DNA of 64,000 nt from the NCBI GenBank assembly GCA_965218555.1, contig OZ244625.1, positions 434,001-498,000 of the forward strand, given 5' to 3'. Numbering within the stretch: the stretch's first letter is position 1; each line of letters begins with the position of its first letter. This DNA is from JAPPLB01 sp965218555. Its GTDB lineage: Bacteria > Acidobacteriota > Terriglobia > Bryobacterales > UBA6623. The position numbers and the translations under genes were made by a program. This document shows positions 1 to 9,792 of the stretch, one piece after another. The notes beneath the pieces were generated by a model. It ran no database searches, was not told the origin of the DNA, and saw nothing but the letters and a program-made list of their open reading frames with translations.

Positions 1-1
1 C

Positions 2-367
2 GAGCGGATTGTCTCGAACACGCCGCTGCAATCGCTGGTCATGCTCAACGACCCCAGCTACGTCGAGGCGGCGCGCGCATTCGCGGCGCGGATTCTCCAA
101 TCGGGGCACTCGGACACGGCCGGCCGAATCGATTTCGCCTTCGAGCAGGCCGTTTCCCGGAAGGCGGTGGCTCAGGAGCAGCAAGCCCTCGCGGAACTGG
201 TCGTATCGCAGTTGGCCGACTTCCAGCGTGATCCCGAACAAGCGCGCAGATTGCTGAGCGTCGGACTCGCACGGCTGCCGGCGGATCTCGATCCCGTTGA
301 ACTCGCCGCCTGGACCGGAGTGGCTCGCGCGGTGATGAACAAACACGAATTCGTGATGCGTTACTGA
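2..367 (+). CDS. PSD1/DUF1553 domain protein, C-terminal fragment (5' end outside window)
   Basis: The reading frame is open from base 2 and ends in TGA at 365-367, so the start lies left of the window. The visible peptide has the NTPLQSLVMLNDPSYVEAAR segment typical of the C-terminal DUF1553 (PSD1) domain in large planctomycete/acidobacterial surface or periplasmic proteins of unknown biochemical role. The next gene is a DUF1501 protein 38 bp downstream. That is the usual PSD1-DUF1501 pairing, so the two are probably co-transcribed. The family is clear; the function is not established. Confidence 0.85.
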   Translation, partial: ERIVSNTPLQSLVMLNDPSYVEAARAFAARILQSGHSDTAGRIDFAFEQAVSRKAVAQEQQALAELVVSQLADFQRDPEQARRLLSVGLARLPADLDPVELAAWTGVARAVMNKHEFVMRY

Positions 368-405
368 GGCGCGAAGAGATTCACAAAGAGATCAGGGTCA
401 AGGAA

Positions 406-1818
406 ATGTTGACGACAAATATGCGGGATACCCGCCGAGCGTTCTTGGGCCGAGCTTCGCTGGGCCTGGGAAGCCTGGCGCTTACATCACTGTTCAAAGG
501 GAGGCTGCCGGCGGCGGTTCCCGGCATCTCCGGCTTTCCGAATCACTCACAAACCATCAAGCGGGTGATCTTCCTCTGCCAGGCAGGCGGCGCGGCGCAC
601 CTGGAACTCTTCGACTACAAGCAGGCGCTTGTCGACCGTGACGGCGATCCCATGCCCGAATCGTTCACGAAGGGGCAGCAGATCGCGCAACTGCAAGGCA
701 AAGAGCTGCACATTCTCGCTCCTCAGCATCCGTTCAAGAGGTACGGCAAATCCGGCCAGCACATGACCAGCATGCTGCCGCACATCGGCGGGATCGCTGA
801 TGACATTTGCATCATCCGATCGATGCAGACCGAGCAAATCAACCACGACACCGCCCACACTTTCATGAACACGGGCTTTCGCGTCGCCGGCCGGCCGAGC
901 ATGGGCTCATGGATCACGTACGGACTGGGCAGCGAGTCGGAAGATCTGCCGGGATTCGTCGTGCTGACGTCGGAGGGCGGGGCGCAGTCGCAGCCTATCG
1001 CCGCGCGCCAGTGGCACAGCGGTTTCCTGCCGAGCCGTTATCAGGGCGTAAAATTCCAGTCCGGCGGGGAACCGGTGTCGTATGTGCGCAACCCACCGGG
1101 CGTGAGCCGTGACAACCAATCGGGCCTGATCGATACGGTCGGCAAGCTCAACCGCATTCAAGGCGAGATGATCGACGACCCGGAAATCTCAACGCGCATC
1201 GCGCAATACGAGTTGGCGTTCCGAATGCAGATGAGCGTACCCGAGTTGGTCGACTTTTCGAACGAGCCGCAGCACATTCTCGACATGTACGGTACGACGG
1301 GCGACGATGGCTCCTACGCCTCCAATTGTTTGCTGGCGCGGCGCCTGGCCGAGCGCGGCGTGCGCTTCATCCATCTCTATCACCGCGGCTGGGACCATCA
1401 CGGCGATATCAAGAACGGCATCAAGGAAACCTGCGGCCTCGTCGATCAGGGTTCCGCGGCACTGGTCAAAGACCTCAAACAGCGCGGGTTGCTCGACGAC
1501 ACCTTGATCCTCTGGTGCGGCGAATTCGGTCGAACGCCGATGTCGCAGGGCGACCGATCAAAAGCCGGCCGTGACCACCACATCAAGGGTTTCTCGATGT
1601 GGATGGCCGGGGGCGGCGTCAAACCCGGGTTCAGCTACGGCGCCACGGACGAGCTAGGCTACGCCGCCGTCGACAATGTCGTCCACGTACACGACCTGCA
1701 CGCTACGATTCTCCACCGGCTTGGCATCGATCACATGAAGCTGACCTATCGCTTCCAAGGCCGCGACTTTCGCTTGACAGACGTCCATGGCAAGATCGTC
1801 AAGGACATCCTGGTTTAG
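406..1818 (+). CDS. DUF1501 domain protein with Tat signal
   Basis: The 470-residue protein begins with a twin-arginine type leader (TRRAFLGRASLGLGSLAL) and is therefore probably exported. Conserved DUF1501 blocks are visible: WCGEFGRTPMSQ near residue 370 and MAGGGVKPGFSYGATDE shortly after. The family belongs to the sulfatase/alkaline-phosphatase-like fold and normally sits beside a PSD1 gene, as here. An in-frame ATG at 421 is an alternative start, closer to the usual family N-terminus; AGGAA lies immediately before the ATG at 406. Substrate unknown. Confidence 0.85.
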   Translation: MLTTNMRDTRRAFLGRASLGLGSLALTSLFKGRLPAAVPGISGFPNHSQTIKRVIFLCQAGGAAHLELFDYKQALVDRDGDPMPESFTKGQQIAQLQGKELHILAPQHPFKRYGKSGQHMTSMLPHIGGIADDICIIRSMQTEQINHDTAHTFMNTGFRVAGRPSMGSWITYGLGSESEDLPGFVVLTSEGGAQSQPIAARQWHSGFLPSRYQGVKFQSGGEPVSYVRNPPGVSRDNQSGLIDTVGKLNRIQGEMIDDPEISTRIAQYELAFRMQMSVPELVDFSNEPQHILDMYGTTGDDGSYASNCLLARRLAERGVRFIHLYHRGWDHHGDIKNGIKETCGLVDQGSAALVKDLKQRGLLDDTLILWCGEFGRTPMSQGDRSKAGRDHHIKGFSMWMAGGGVKPGFSYGATDELGYAAVDNVVHVHDLHATILHRLGIDHMKLTYRFQGRDFRLTDVHGKIVKDILV

Positions 1819-2040
1819 CCGCGCTTAGCCGTCGTGAAACCCTCGAACGGCTATTCCCCAAGTTGCTGTCTGGCGACCGCTGCCTTCTCGAAGGCGAAGA
1901 TCAAACATCCGACGATACTCCAACAGTTGCCCGGCTGAACCACGCCCCGACACGCTACGCGATCCTTTTTTCTCTGGCGCCCGGCTCCGGAAGATATGAT
2001 GAGCGCAGCGGCAGGAAGTCGAATGCCGATCGCGAACGAT

Positions 2041-2127
2041 GCCCGGGTGGCGAAATCGGCAGACGCAGAGGACTTAAAATCCTCTGTCCTTCGGGACGTG
2101 TGGGTTCGAGTCCCACCCCGGGCACCA
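2041..2127 (+). tRNA. tRNA-Leu (anticodon TAA), CCA encoded
   Basis: A 7-bp acceptor stem pairs GCCCGGG (2041-2047) with CCCGGGC, followed by A and an encoded CCA (2125-2127). The anticodon arm has stem GAGGA/TCCTC around loop CTTAAAA, giving anticodon TAA for UUA codons. A long variable arm (TGTCCTTCGGGACG) and T-loop GGTTCGAGTCC are present, as expected for a class II leucine tRNA of 87 nt. Confidence 0.95.
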
Positions 2128-2174
2128 TGACGAAAACAACGTTCGCATGAGCCGGCGGTTTCTGCAACAGGAGT

Positions 2175-3221
2175 TTAGATCGTTCGCGTCACCTTGGTCA
2201 GAGTCCGGGGATGGTCGGGGTCGATACCTTTCCGTTCGGCGAGGAACGCACAGAAGAGTTGCGCCGGGATGATGTAGGGGATGGGCGTGAGCAGATCCTG
2301 GGGGTAATCGGCCGGAACGCGACCCGTGACGGGCACACTGATGGATCGCATCGCGGCGTCCGGCGCCTCCCCGATCACGATGGTCTCGGCCTCAAGCTCG
2401 CGCAGGCGCCGCAGCGTATCGAGGGTCGTGTCGCTGGTCGGGCCGGGGGGAGCGAAGACAAAGACCGGGAAAGCACGCTCGACGAGTGCGATGGGGCCGT
2501 GCAAGAAGTCCGCACCGGAGAAACGTTCAGCCACGACATAACAAGTCTCCATCATCTTCAGTGACAGCTCGAAGGCGTTGGCATAGTTCAATCCGCGGCC
2601 AACGACGACGGCGTAGTTCATCAAGCGGTATCGCTCGGAAAGCGCGGCGACCCGCTTCCGGGTTCGCAGCGCTCGAGAGGCGAGAGCAGGCAACCGCTCG
2701 AGGCACTTGGGCGGGATCGGCGCCCCGAGAGCGTACGCGAGCAAGTACAGCATCAGTAGCTGACCCGTATAGGTTTTGGTGGCGGCGACGCTCTTCTCGC
2801 TCCCGGCATGAACGAGAAAGACCTCGTCGACCAAGCCGGTCAGCGAGCTTGTGCTCTCATTCGTAATACCGACCGTCAGTGCCCCTGCTTCGCGGGCTGT
2901 CTGGACATACAGATTGGTATCGGTGGACTCACCCGATTGGGAAAGCGCGATGACGAGCGTGTTTTTCCATCGGTGCCGGACCCCGTACAGGGTAGTCACG
3001 GAGGGCGCAGCGAGCGATGCGGGCAGGCCGGTTGAGATCTCGATGAGATAACGTCCAAAAAGAGCCGCGTTGTCCGATGTTCCTCGCGCGACCAGGCTGA
3101 CGAAGTCGATGGGCCGATTGGCGATGCGCCGCCGGAACGCTTCGATCTGAGGAAGTTCCTTACGCAAAGTGCGCTCGAGCACATCAGGCTGCTGCTCGAT
3201 CTCGTCAATCATGAACGACAT
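2175..3221 (-). CDS. SIS-domain sugar isomerase/deaminase, GlmS isomerase-like
   Basis: About 348 residues with two SIS domains and no N-terminal glutaminase. GlmS isomerase-half motifs are visible: ARGTSDNAALFGRYLIE, SQSGESTDTN (phosphosugar-binding serines), GSEKSVAATKTYTGQ, DFLHGPIAL and the C-terminal RTLTKVT. Proteins with this layout (AgaS / NagB-II-like) act on amino-sugar phosphates, so glucosamine-6-phosphate deaminase or a related isomerase is likely. ATG at 3221 (MSFMIDEIEQQP) matches the family N-terminus better than the longer frame from 3263; 3212 is another candidate. The exact substrate is inferred. Confidence 0.8.
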   Translation of the reverse strand: MSFMIDEIEQQPDVLERTLRKELPQIEAFRRRIANRPIDFVSLVARGTSDNAALFGRYLIEISTGLPASLAAPSVTTLYGVRHRWKNTLVIALSQSGESTDTNLYVQTAREAGALTVGITNESTSSLTGLVDEVFLVHAGSEKSVAATKTYTGQLLMLYLLAYALGAPIPPKCLERLPALASRALRTRKRVAALSERYRLMNYAVVVGRGLNYANAFELSLKMMETCYVVAERFSGADFLHGPIALVERAFPVFVFAPPGPTSDTTLDTLRRLRELEAETIVIGEAPDAAMRSISVPVTGRVPADYPQDLLTPIPYIIPAQLFCAFLAERKGIDPDHPRTLTKVTRTI

Positions 3222-3618
3222 GCGAAAGTGTATCTTCGCAAATTGGCAGGCGTTGTCTTGCACTTAAACCATTGATGGAACCCCGATCGGGAATGCTGCG
3301 GATGTAAAGGGCGTCGTCGCTGAAAGTGCGCAACAGGTTTGCGCCCGCAGGGCGCGTGCGAATGCGCGGCGGCGCCATGCCCCCTACCTTAAGCAGGAGG
3401 GACAGCACGCGACAAGACTGAAATGCTTCCGCAGGTACTGGGTGGAAGGAGCTGCGGGGGGAGCCCTACTCGCAGACCAGGCCGTCGCGTCACAAAATCG
3501 AGACCGGTTGACAAAGAGGCTTGGGAGGCGCCCCTCATCGTACCCTCGCGGCATGTGTCCGCTGATGGCTGTCACGGGGCCAATATCGAGACGCCGATCG
3601 CCGCGGCGCAACAGCCGG
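3222..3618. other. Gene-free stretch between the SIS gene and the secretin gene
   Basis: About 400 bp upstream of the minus-strand SIS gene and downstream of the minus-strand secretin stop. The short frames here have no recognisable domain. It presumably holds the SIS promoter, but no convincing -35/-10 pair was picked out, and no RNA gene was seen. Confidence 0.4.
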
Positions 3619-5298
3619 TCAGATGGCCGGCAGGGGTCTCCTTTCAGGCCCCACGCGCAGGGTGAGGGTGGGCTCGATTTCCGCCGGCGGAAGCCGGACG
3701 ACGCGTGGACGGATCGCGATGATCAGGTGGTCTTGGCTGGTCTCGAAGAAGTTGCGGCCAAGGACGTTTCCGATCCAGGGAATTTGCGTGAAGAAGGCGA
3801 GACCACTTTTGGTGCGGCGCCTTTCCAGAACAGCCAACCCGGAGATGAGAGCCACTTCGCCGTCACGCAGCCGGGAGTACGTCTGCATTTGCCGATGCGA
3901 CAGTATGGGGATATCGTTCACGGCGACCCCGGTCAATTGCTTGACCTCGATGTTGATATCGAGTGAGACCTCTTTGGCGCTGTGAATCTGAGGCGTCACC
4001 TCGAAGGTCAGGCCGAGGTCTTCGAACGTGAACGACGGAAACGGCTCCCGGTACGTGCCCCGGTTGATCGAGTCATCGATCTCGTCGGTGATCAAAGGAG
4101 CCGAAAAGCGGGCGTTGATGATCGGAAACCGCTCTCCAACCAGGAAGCTGGCCGGCATGCCGTTCGCCGAACGAACAGAGAAGCCGGTGAAGACGCGGCC
4201 CGACGATTTCATCTTCTGCGCCAAAAGGGAGGCGCTTCCGATGGCGATGCCGAAGACGGTCTGTCCGCCGCCGAGGCCGAGCAGCGGCGCCAAGCGGTTG
4301 TATTCGCGCGCTGTATTCCAGAAGATCGTGCTGAAGTTCGTCACCGGGAAAGACGCCGGCAGTTGGACGCCGGTGGTGGTCTCAGATGAATCCGCCAGGG
4401 TGATCAGATCCACGTCGATCACCACCTCGGGGCGCGGATGAGCGAGATGATGGTAGAGAGCTTCGGCGAGTTGCACGTTGCGAACCGTGTCGCGGACGAG
4501 AACCTGCTTCCGAGCCGTATCGACGAACAGGCGCCGGATATTCAGAGTCTGCTGGACTGCCTTGGCCAATTCGTCAGCGTCCTGCGCGGTGATCGGCTCC
4601 ATGATGGGGATCACGGCCGTGGCCACGGGCTCGAGCTGGGTTCGATTGGCCCTCGAATCCTCAGCCACGAGAAAAAGCCCGGCGTGGACGGGGACGACGA
4701 TCGTTCCGGTCACATCGATCAGGGCATAGATCGTTTCGTAGAAGTCGGCGTCATCGAGTTCGAATCGGATCTCTTCGTCTCCGTCGAAATCGAGATCGAA
4801 CGCGACCGCAAGTCCAAAAGACTCGGCGACTGCCTCGTAGACCTCACGCATCGTGCCGCGCAGGCGAAAGCCGGTAGTCTTGTCCTTGGGCTGAAGCTCC
4901 ACCGGAGCCTTCAACGGACGAGGTTTAACGGCGGGATCGTCAAGGAGATCGTCCCCGAGTTCGGCTCCGAATCCGGAGAGATAGGGGTCAGCCGGGTCGA
5001 GCTTCTGAGCCGCGGCGAGATTGCCGAGCCCCGCCAATGTCTGCGCGGCGCGACGGCGGACGGCTTCCGCGGCCCAAACGAACCGGCGGTTGGCCGGTTC
5101 CCGGGCCCTCGCTTGCATGTAGAGCAGAAAAGCAGAGACGTCGTCGCCGGCCTTTTCGGCTTTGCGGGCTTGCTCAAAAAAAGACTCTGCATCAGCCGCC
5201 AAGCACGGGAGGGCCAGCAAGAGCCCCAGTATACAGGCCACTACCAAGAGAGCACGGCTCACATAGGAATCGACGTATTCGGGATATTCTGCGTGCAC
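3619..5298 (-). CDS. Secretin (GspD/PilQ family) protein
   Basis: 559 residues. A hydrophobic export signal (about residues 14-35, ending PCLAADAE) precedes a TPR-like helical stretch (FFEQARKAEKAGDD...), an N-domain region (about 140-290) and a C-terminal secretin domain. The secretin part is recognised by TFEDLGLTFEVTPQIHSAKE, REVALISGLAV-type text (DGEVALISGLAVLERRR) and the closing IPWIGNVLGRNFF / HLIIAIRPRVV. Such proteins form outer-membrane channels for type IV pili or type II secretion. No other pilus or secretion gene is adjacent; the PilT-like ATPase lies about 10 kb away. Confidence 0.85.
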   Translation of the reverse strand: MHAEYPEYVDSYVSRALLVVACILGLLLALPCLAADAESFFEQARKAEKAGDDVSAFLLYMQARAREPANRRFVWAAEAVRRRAAQTLAGLGNLAAAQKLDPADPYLSGFGAELGDDLLDDPAVKPRPLKAPVELQPKDKTTGFRLRGTMREVYEAVAESFGLAVAFDLDFDGDEEIRFELDDADFYETIYALIDVTGTIVVPVHAGLFLVAEDSRANRTQLEPVATAVIPIMEPITAQDADELAKAVQQTLNIRRLFVDTARKQVLVRDTVRNVQLAEALYHHLAHPRPEVVIDVDLITLADSSETTTGVQLPASFPVTNFSTIFWNTAREYNRLAPLLGLGGGQTVFGIAIGSASLLAQKMKSSGRVFTGFSVRSANGMPASFLVGERFPIINARFSAPLITDEIDDSINRGTYREPFPSFTFEDLGLTFEVTPQIHSAKEVSLDINIEVKQLTGVAVNDIPILSHRQMQTYSRLRDGEVALISGLAVLERRRTKSGLAFFTQIPWIGNVLGRNFFETSQDHLIIAIRPRVVRLPPAEIEPTLTLRVGPERRPLPAI

Positions 5299-5453
5299 GC
5301 GAATACGGGGGCGGTCCGTAAAAAGGGACTATCGGCAGTGCCGTTAAGGATGAGGCGCACCCTCACCTACGACGCCGAGGCTTGTCAGGAGAAACTGCTA
5401 CGGCACGGGGCGCGAGCTGCCCTCTGAACTATACTGAGCATTAATTTTTTCCC

Positions 5454-8147
5454 ATGCGCAGCGCCTATCTATTCGTTCTGTTGCTCACATTCATATCGGG
5501 CGCGCCGGCGAACCAAGCGGGGGAAGAGTTCTTCGAGACCCGTGTGCGACCGGTGCTAGCGAAGAATTGCTACATCTGTCACACGGAAACCCAAATGGGC
5601 GGTTTGCGTCTCGATGCCCGCGAGCATCTTCTCGAAGGCGGCGGCCGGGGCCCGGCGATCGTGCCCGGAGACGCGGAAGCGAGTCTCCTGTTTCAGGCGG
5701 TTTCGCGCACCCACGCGGAACTCAAGATGCCGCCGACCGAGAAGCTCAGTGAGAAGCAGATCGCCGACCTGCGGCAGTGGATCACCAATGGGGCGGTGTG
5801 GCCCGAGCCCCAACTCGCGGCTTCAGGGGAGCAGACGGAGGACGAATACGTCATCCGACCGGAATTTCGCGAGTTCTGGTCGTTCCAGCCGGTACGCAAA
5901 CCCGATCTGCCGGACATCAACGATCGGCAATGGCCGAGCACCGCCGTGGACCGCTTTGTTCTCGCCCGGCTGGAGGCCGAAGGTCTGCGGCCGGTAGCGC
6001 CCGCCGAGAAACGCGTTCTCATTCGCCGGGCGACATTCGACCTGATCGGAGTGCCGCCGACGCCCGAGGAAGTCGCGGCTTTCGTGGCGGATGATTCTCC
6101 GCAAGCCTTTGCGACGGTCGTCGAGCGGTTGCTCGACTTGCCTCATTACGGAGGGCGCTGGGGACGCTACTGGCTGGATCTGGCGCGCTACGGCGAGGGC
6201 ATGTCCTCCGCTTTCGAGGACACTCCGTTTCCTTTCGCCTATCGCTACCGAGACTGGGTGATCAAGGCCTTCAATGACGACATGCCTTACGACCGCTTCA
6301 TCAAGGCGCAACTGGCCGCCGACCTGATGCCCGGCTACGACCGGGAGGAGGTGTTGCCGGCGCTGGGCTTCCATGCACTCGGCATACGCGATGACGATCG
6401 CGTCGATGTTACCGGACGCGTGCTCCTTGGGCTCACGTTGGGCTGCGCGCAGTGCCACGACCACAAATACGACCCGATCCCGACAACAGACTTCTATTCG
6501 CTGCAAGGCATCTTCTCGAGCACCGAGAAAGATGAGTACCCGCTGGTCGACGAGAACGTGGTCGCCGCGCGCAAAGAGGCCCAGGAGAGCGTCAAGGAAA
6601 AGAAAATCGAGATGGAAGCCTTCTTGAAGAAGGTCACCGACCAACTGATCGACATCTCGATGACGCAAACGGAGGGCTATCTCGTCGCTTCCTGGCGGGT
6701 GCTGCGCGGTGGAGAAGATCCGGAGGAAGTCGCAGAAGGCTCCGGCTTGGATCAGGAAACGATGGAGCGCTGGATCACCTATCTCAAAAAGGACGTCTAC
6801 GACCACGGCTATCTCGACGACTGGAAGAAGGTGCTGCGCGAGGAAGCGAGCCTGGATTTCGTCAAGCAGCGTTCGGCTGAGGTGCAGAAGACCGTCCTCG
6901 CCATCCACAAGGAGAAGCGGGAAGTCGACGACGTCAACTACGTCCGGCTCGGGGGTGCTGAAGGCTCCCGCAACCAGAAGACTCTGCTCAATACGAATCT
7001 CGATTTTCTGGAGCCGACGAAATGGTATCTGTGGCGAGACCTGGCATACAAGAAGTACCGCCGGGCCGCGCTTGCGTACCCTGAGGGCATCTATCACCGC
7101 GATGCGGAGGGCATCAAGCGTTTTCTCAACACAGCTTGGTTAGCGCATCTCGAACGCCTCGAAGCCGAACTGAAGGCCTTGGAGGAAGCGGTTCCGGAGC
7201 AGTATCCCTTCATTCACGTCTATCGCGAAGCCGACGAACCGAAAGACATCAACGTTCGCATTCGCGGCGAAAAGAACAATCTCGGTCCGATCGCGCCGCG
7301 TCGCTGGCTGCGGATTTTGAGCGAAGGCGAGCCGCCCGCTTTCAACGAAGGCAGCGGGCGTTTACAGCTTGCCGAAGCGATCGCGGGCAAGGAGAACCCG
7401 CTGACGGCCCGCGTGATGGTGAACCGCATCTGGCAATATCATTTCGGCCGCGGCATTGTGACGTCGTCGAGCAATTTCGGGCGGCTCGGGGAACGACCGA
7501 CGCACCCGCTGTTGCTGGACTATCTGGCGGCGCGGTTCATGGAGTCGGGCTGGTCAATGAAAGCGATTCACCGCGAAATCATGCTGTCGACGACCTACCG
7601 TTTGAGCTCAGAGATCACCGAGAGCAACTACCGAAAAGACGCCGCCAACCACTACCTCTGGCGCTTCGAGCCGAAGCAGCAGCTCGATGCCGAGGCCCTA
7701 CGCGATTCCCTGCTGGCCGTAGCCGGAAATCTCGATCCCACCATGGGCGGCCCCAGCGAGCCGCTTAGCGACAAGAACCACCGGCGCGCTGTCTACGGCA
7801 GTATCAACCGAACTTCCCCGGACCGCATGCTGACGTTGTTCGACTTTCCCGACCCCAAGGACACAGCGCCGGTGCGAAGCGTGACCGTAGGACCGCTTCA
7901 GCGGTTGTTCTTCCTGAACAACAGCTTTGTGATCCAACAGGCCGAGGCGTTGGCGAAACGCCTGGAGGCGGACGCGGGCTTGGACGAGAAAGCTCGCGTC
8001 AGCAGAGCCTACGAACTCCTCTACTCCCGCCCACCCACCAAGAAGGAAGTCAAAACGGCGCGGGGCTTCCTTCAGGTGAGTCATTCGGACTGGAAGCAGT
8101 ATGCTCAAATGCTGCTGGCTTCGATCGAGTTCGTGACGGTGCGTTGA
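5454..8147 (+). CDS. Cytochrome c-type PSD1/DUF1549/DUF1553 protein
   Basis: 897 residues with a signal peptide at the N-terminus. A planctomycete-type cytochrome c domain follows: CYICH haem site near residue 39, then GLRLDAREHLLEGG. DUF1549 comes next (WPSTAVDRFVLARLEAEGL, then HYGGRWGRYWLDLARYGEG), and a second CAQCHDHKYDPIP near residue 330. DUF1553 closes the protein (NPLTARVMVNRIWQYHFGRG). Predicted periplasmic or surface redox protein of unknown substrate. A DUF1501 partner does not follow it directly, unlike the pair at the left edge. Confidence 0.9.
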   Translation: MRSAYLFVLLLTFISGAPANQAGEEFFETRVRPVLAKNCYICHTETQMGGLRLDAREHLLEGGGRGPAIVPGDAEASLLFQAVSRTHAELKMPPTEKLSEKQIADLRQWITNGAVWPEPQLAASGEQTEDEYVIRPEFREFWSFQPVRKPDLPDINDRQWPSTAVDRFVLARLEAEGLRPVAPAEKRVLIRRATFDLIGVPPTPEEVAAFVADDSPQAFATVVERLLDLPHYGGRWGRYWLDLARYGEGMSSAFEDTPFPFAYRYRDWVIKAFNDDMPYDRFIKAQLAADLMPGYDREEVLPALGFHALGIRDDDRVDVTGRVLLGLTLGCAQCHDHKYDPIPTTDFYSLQGIFSSTEKDEYPLVDENVVAARKEAQESVKEKKIEMEAFLKKVTDQLIDISMTQTEGYLVASWRVLRGGEDPEEVAEGSGLDQETMERWITYLKKDVYDHGYLDDWKKVLREEASLDFVKQRSAEVQKTVLAIHKEKREVDDVNYVRLGGAEGSRNQKTLLNTNLDFLEPTKWYLWRDLAYKKYRRAALAYPEGIYHRDAEGIKRFLNTAWLAHLERLEAELKALEEAVPEQYPFIHVYREADEPKDINVRIRGEKNNLGPIAPRRWLRILSEGEPPAFNEGSGRLQLAEAIAGKENPLTARVMVNRIWQYHFGRGIVTSSSNFGRLGERPTHPLLLDYLAARFMESGWSMKAIHREIMLSTTYRLSSEITESNYRKDAANHYLWRFEPKQQLDAEALRDSLLAVAGNLDPTMGGPSEPLSDKNHRRAVYGSINRTSPDRMLTLFDFPDPKDTAPVRSVTVGPLQRLFFLNNSFVIQQAEALAKRLEADAGLDEKARVSRAYELLYSRPPTKKEVKTARGFLQVSHSDWKQYAQMLLASIEFVTVR

Positions 8148-8318
8148 GCCAAAGCAATCAGCCGTCCGATAGACCGGTTCGCTTTCGACAGCCGCCCTGA
8201 GGGCACGGAGTTCCTGTTTGATCGCATGCCCTGTCAGGCGATCATCGACGGTCTCGTACTCGTAACGACAAACATTCCCGTCTGAGGTAACAGCCTTCGC
8301 AGAAAGACTTTGCAGCCG

Positions 8319-8951
8319 TCACTCGACGACCCGACCGCCGTGGCCGTTGGTCCTCGCCAGACTCTGCATCCGTTGGGTCGTTCGAGCGCGTTCGAGGACA
8401 TTGCCCAGATGCTCGACAAGAGTGCGGATTCGCTGTGGCTCGCTACGCAGCTCGAGTAACTGCTGTTTGAACTTCAGATCAAGGGGTAGTGCGGCGGCCA
8501 AGGCAAAACTGGCCTGGGGCTCGTCGACACCGAGATCTTTGGGTAGTGTGGTTTGGAGGGCCCGCGCGACTTCATGGGCCAGATGCCTGGCTTCTTCGAC
8601 GACGCCGCGCGGCGGCGACTCGGCCGATTCGTCCTGAAAGAAATCAATCCTGGCCCTGAGATAGTCCTTCTCCTGGTCGAGTTCAAGAGCCCGAAAGCGT
8701 TGCCGGCCCCGGGTCATGATATCGAAGCGGCCGTCTTTGTAGCGCTTGGTCACTTGTTCGACCAAGGCCGTGCAGCCCACCGAAGAAACCGTGGCCTCTT
8801 CAGCGAGGATCACCCCAAAGTCGTACTTTTGCCCGATCGCTCGTCCGACCATTTCCCGATAGCGCGGCTCGAAGATATGGAGGGGAAGCGGGGCGGCCGG
8901 GAAAAGCACCACCTGGAGCGGAAATAGCGGAAGCAGCGCCCTATCGGCCAT
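8319..8951 (-). CDS. Lon N-terminal (substrate-binding) domain protein
   Basis: 210 residues consisting of the LON substrate-binding domain alone, with no AAA+ or protease part. The signature is LPLFPLQVVLFPAAPLPLHI followed by FEPRYREMV, then IMTRGRQRFRAL in the middle. Stand-alone LonN proteins are widespread and their partner is generally unknown. The start codon abuts the plus-strand SDR gene: its ATG at 8951 overlaps ATG 8950 of the opposite strand, so the two genes are divergent with almost no spacer. Confidence 0.85.
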   Translation of the reverse strand: MADRALLPLFPLQVVLFPAAPLPLHIFEPRYREMVGRAIGQKYDFGVILAEEATVSSVGCTALVEQVTKRYKDGRFDIMTRGRQRFRALELDQEKDYLRARIDFFQDESAESPPRGVVEEARHLAHEVARALQTTLPKDLGVDEPQASFALAAALPLDLKFKQQLLELRSEPQRIRTLVEHLGNVLERARTTQRMQSLARTNGHGGRVVE

Positions 8952-8988
8952 GCTACATTATGGCTTCCCTCCTGCCGACGCACAAATC

Positions 8989-9792
8989 ATGAACGACTTC
9001 GCGGGCAAGACGGCGTTGGTCACGGGCGCGTCGTCGGGCATCGGCCGAGCACTTTCCCGGCAGTTTGCCGCGCGAGGCGCCCGGGTGATTCTGACAGCCC
9101 GCAGACAGGCCGTCCTCGAGGAGGTTGCTCGTGAGATTGCGCCGGCGGAGAGTATCGTGATCGCTGCCGATCTCTGCGACCCGGCGTCCCTGGAGGGCTT
9201 GGCCGATGAAGTCGAACGGCGCGTGCAGCGGGTCGACCTGCTCGTCAACAACGCCGGGGTCGGGCTCCACAAAGCGGCTATCGAAACCTCGCCAGAGATC
9301 GTACGTCAGCTCTTTGCATTGAACCTGTTCGGACCGGTGGAACTGACCAGACGGCTTGTTCCCCTGATCCCGCGAGGGGGCGCGGTGGTGAACATAAGCT
9401 CGATCGCGGGGAAGGTCCCCATACCGAACTTGAATCTCTACAGCGCGTCAAAGTATGCGCTGAACGCATTCTCGGACGGCCTGTGGATGGAGTTGCGCCG
9501 CAAGGGAATCCACGTCATGAGCGTGTGCCCGGGGTACGTCGATACGCCTTTTGGCGGCAACATCCTGCTCGGCAAACTGCCATCGAACGTCCCCGGCAAG
9601 AAGCGTTTCACGATTAGCGCAGACGAGTGTGCGCTCGCCACTCTGGATGGTTTGAGCCGTGGCAAGCGGACGGTCGTGACGCCGCGCATCGGCTGGCTGC
9701 TGGTAGGTGCCGCACGGCTCATGCCCGGCTTGCTGTACGGCCGCATGGCCGGCTTTGTGAGGCTGAGCAACGAGTCGGTGGAGAATGCCTAG
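8989..9792 (+). CDS. Short-chain dehydrogenase/reductase (SDR)
   Basis: About 267 residues of classical SDR type. The N-terminal NAD(P)-binding motif is TGASSGIGRA, NNAG is in the middle, and the catalytic Ser-Tyr-Lys is visible as NISSIAG...YSASKYALN, with PGYVDTPF after it. It resembles the membrane-linked SDR group annotated as general oxidoreductases; substrate unknown. ATG 8989 was chosen because the protein family starts just before the Rossmann fold; 8950 is an in-frame alternative. It is followed with no gap by aroK, suggesting an operon. Confidence 0.88.
   Translation: MNDFAGKTALVTGASSGIGRALSRQFAARGARVILTARRQAVLEEVAREIAPAESIVIAADLCDPASLEGLADEVERRVQRVDLLVNNAGVGLHKAAIETSPEIVRQLFALNLFGPVELTRRLVPLIPRGGAVVNISSIAGKVPIPNLNLYSASKYALNAFSDGLWMELRRKGIHVMSVCPGYVDTPFGGNILLGKLPSNVPGKKRFTISADECALATLDGLSRGKRTVVTPRIGWLLVGAARLMPGLLYGRMAGFVRLSNESVENA

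Noticed and set aside
4438..5427. 329-codon plus-strand frame opposite the secretin gene
   Set aside because: It is antisense to a clear secretin with signal peptide and conserved C-terminal blocks, and its own sequence has no recognisable domain.
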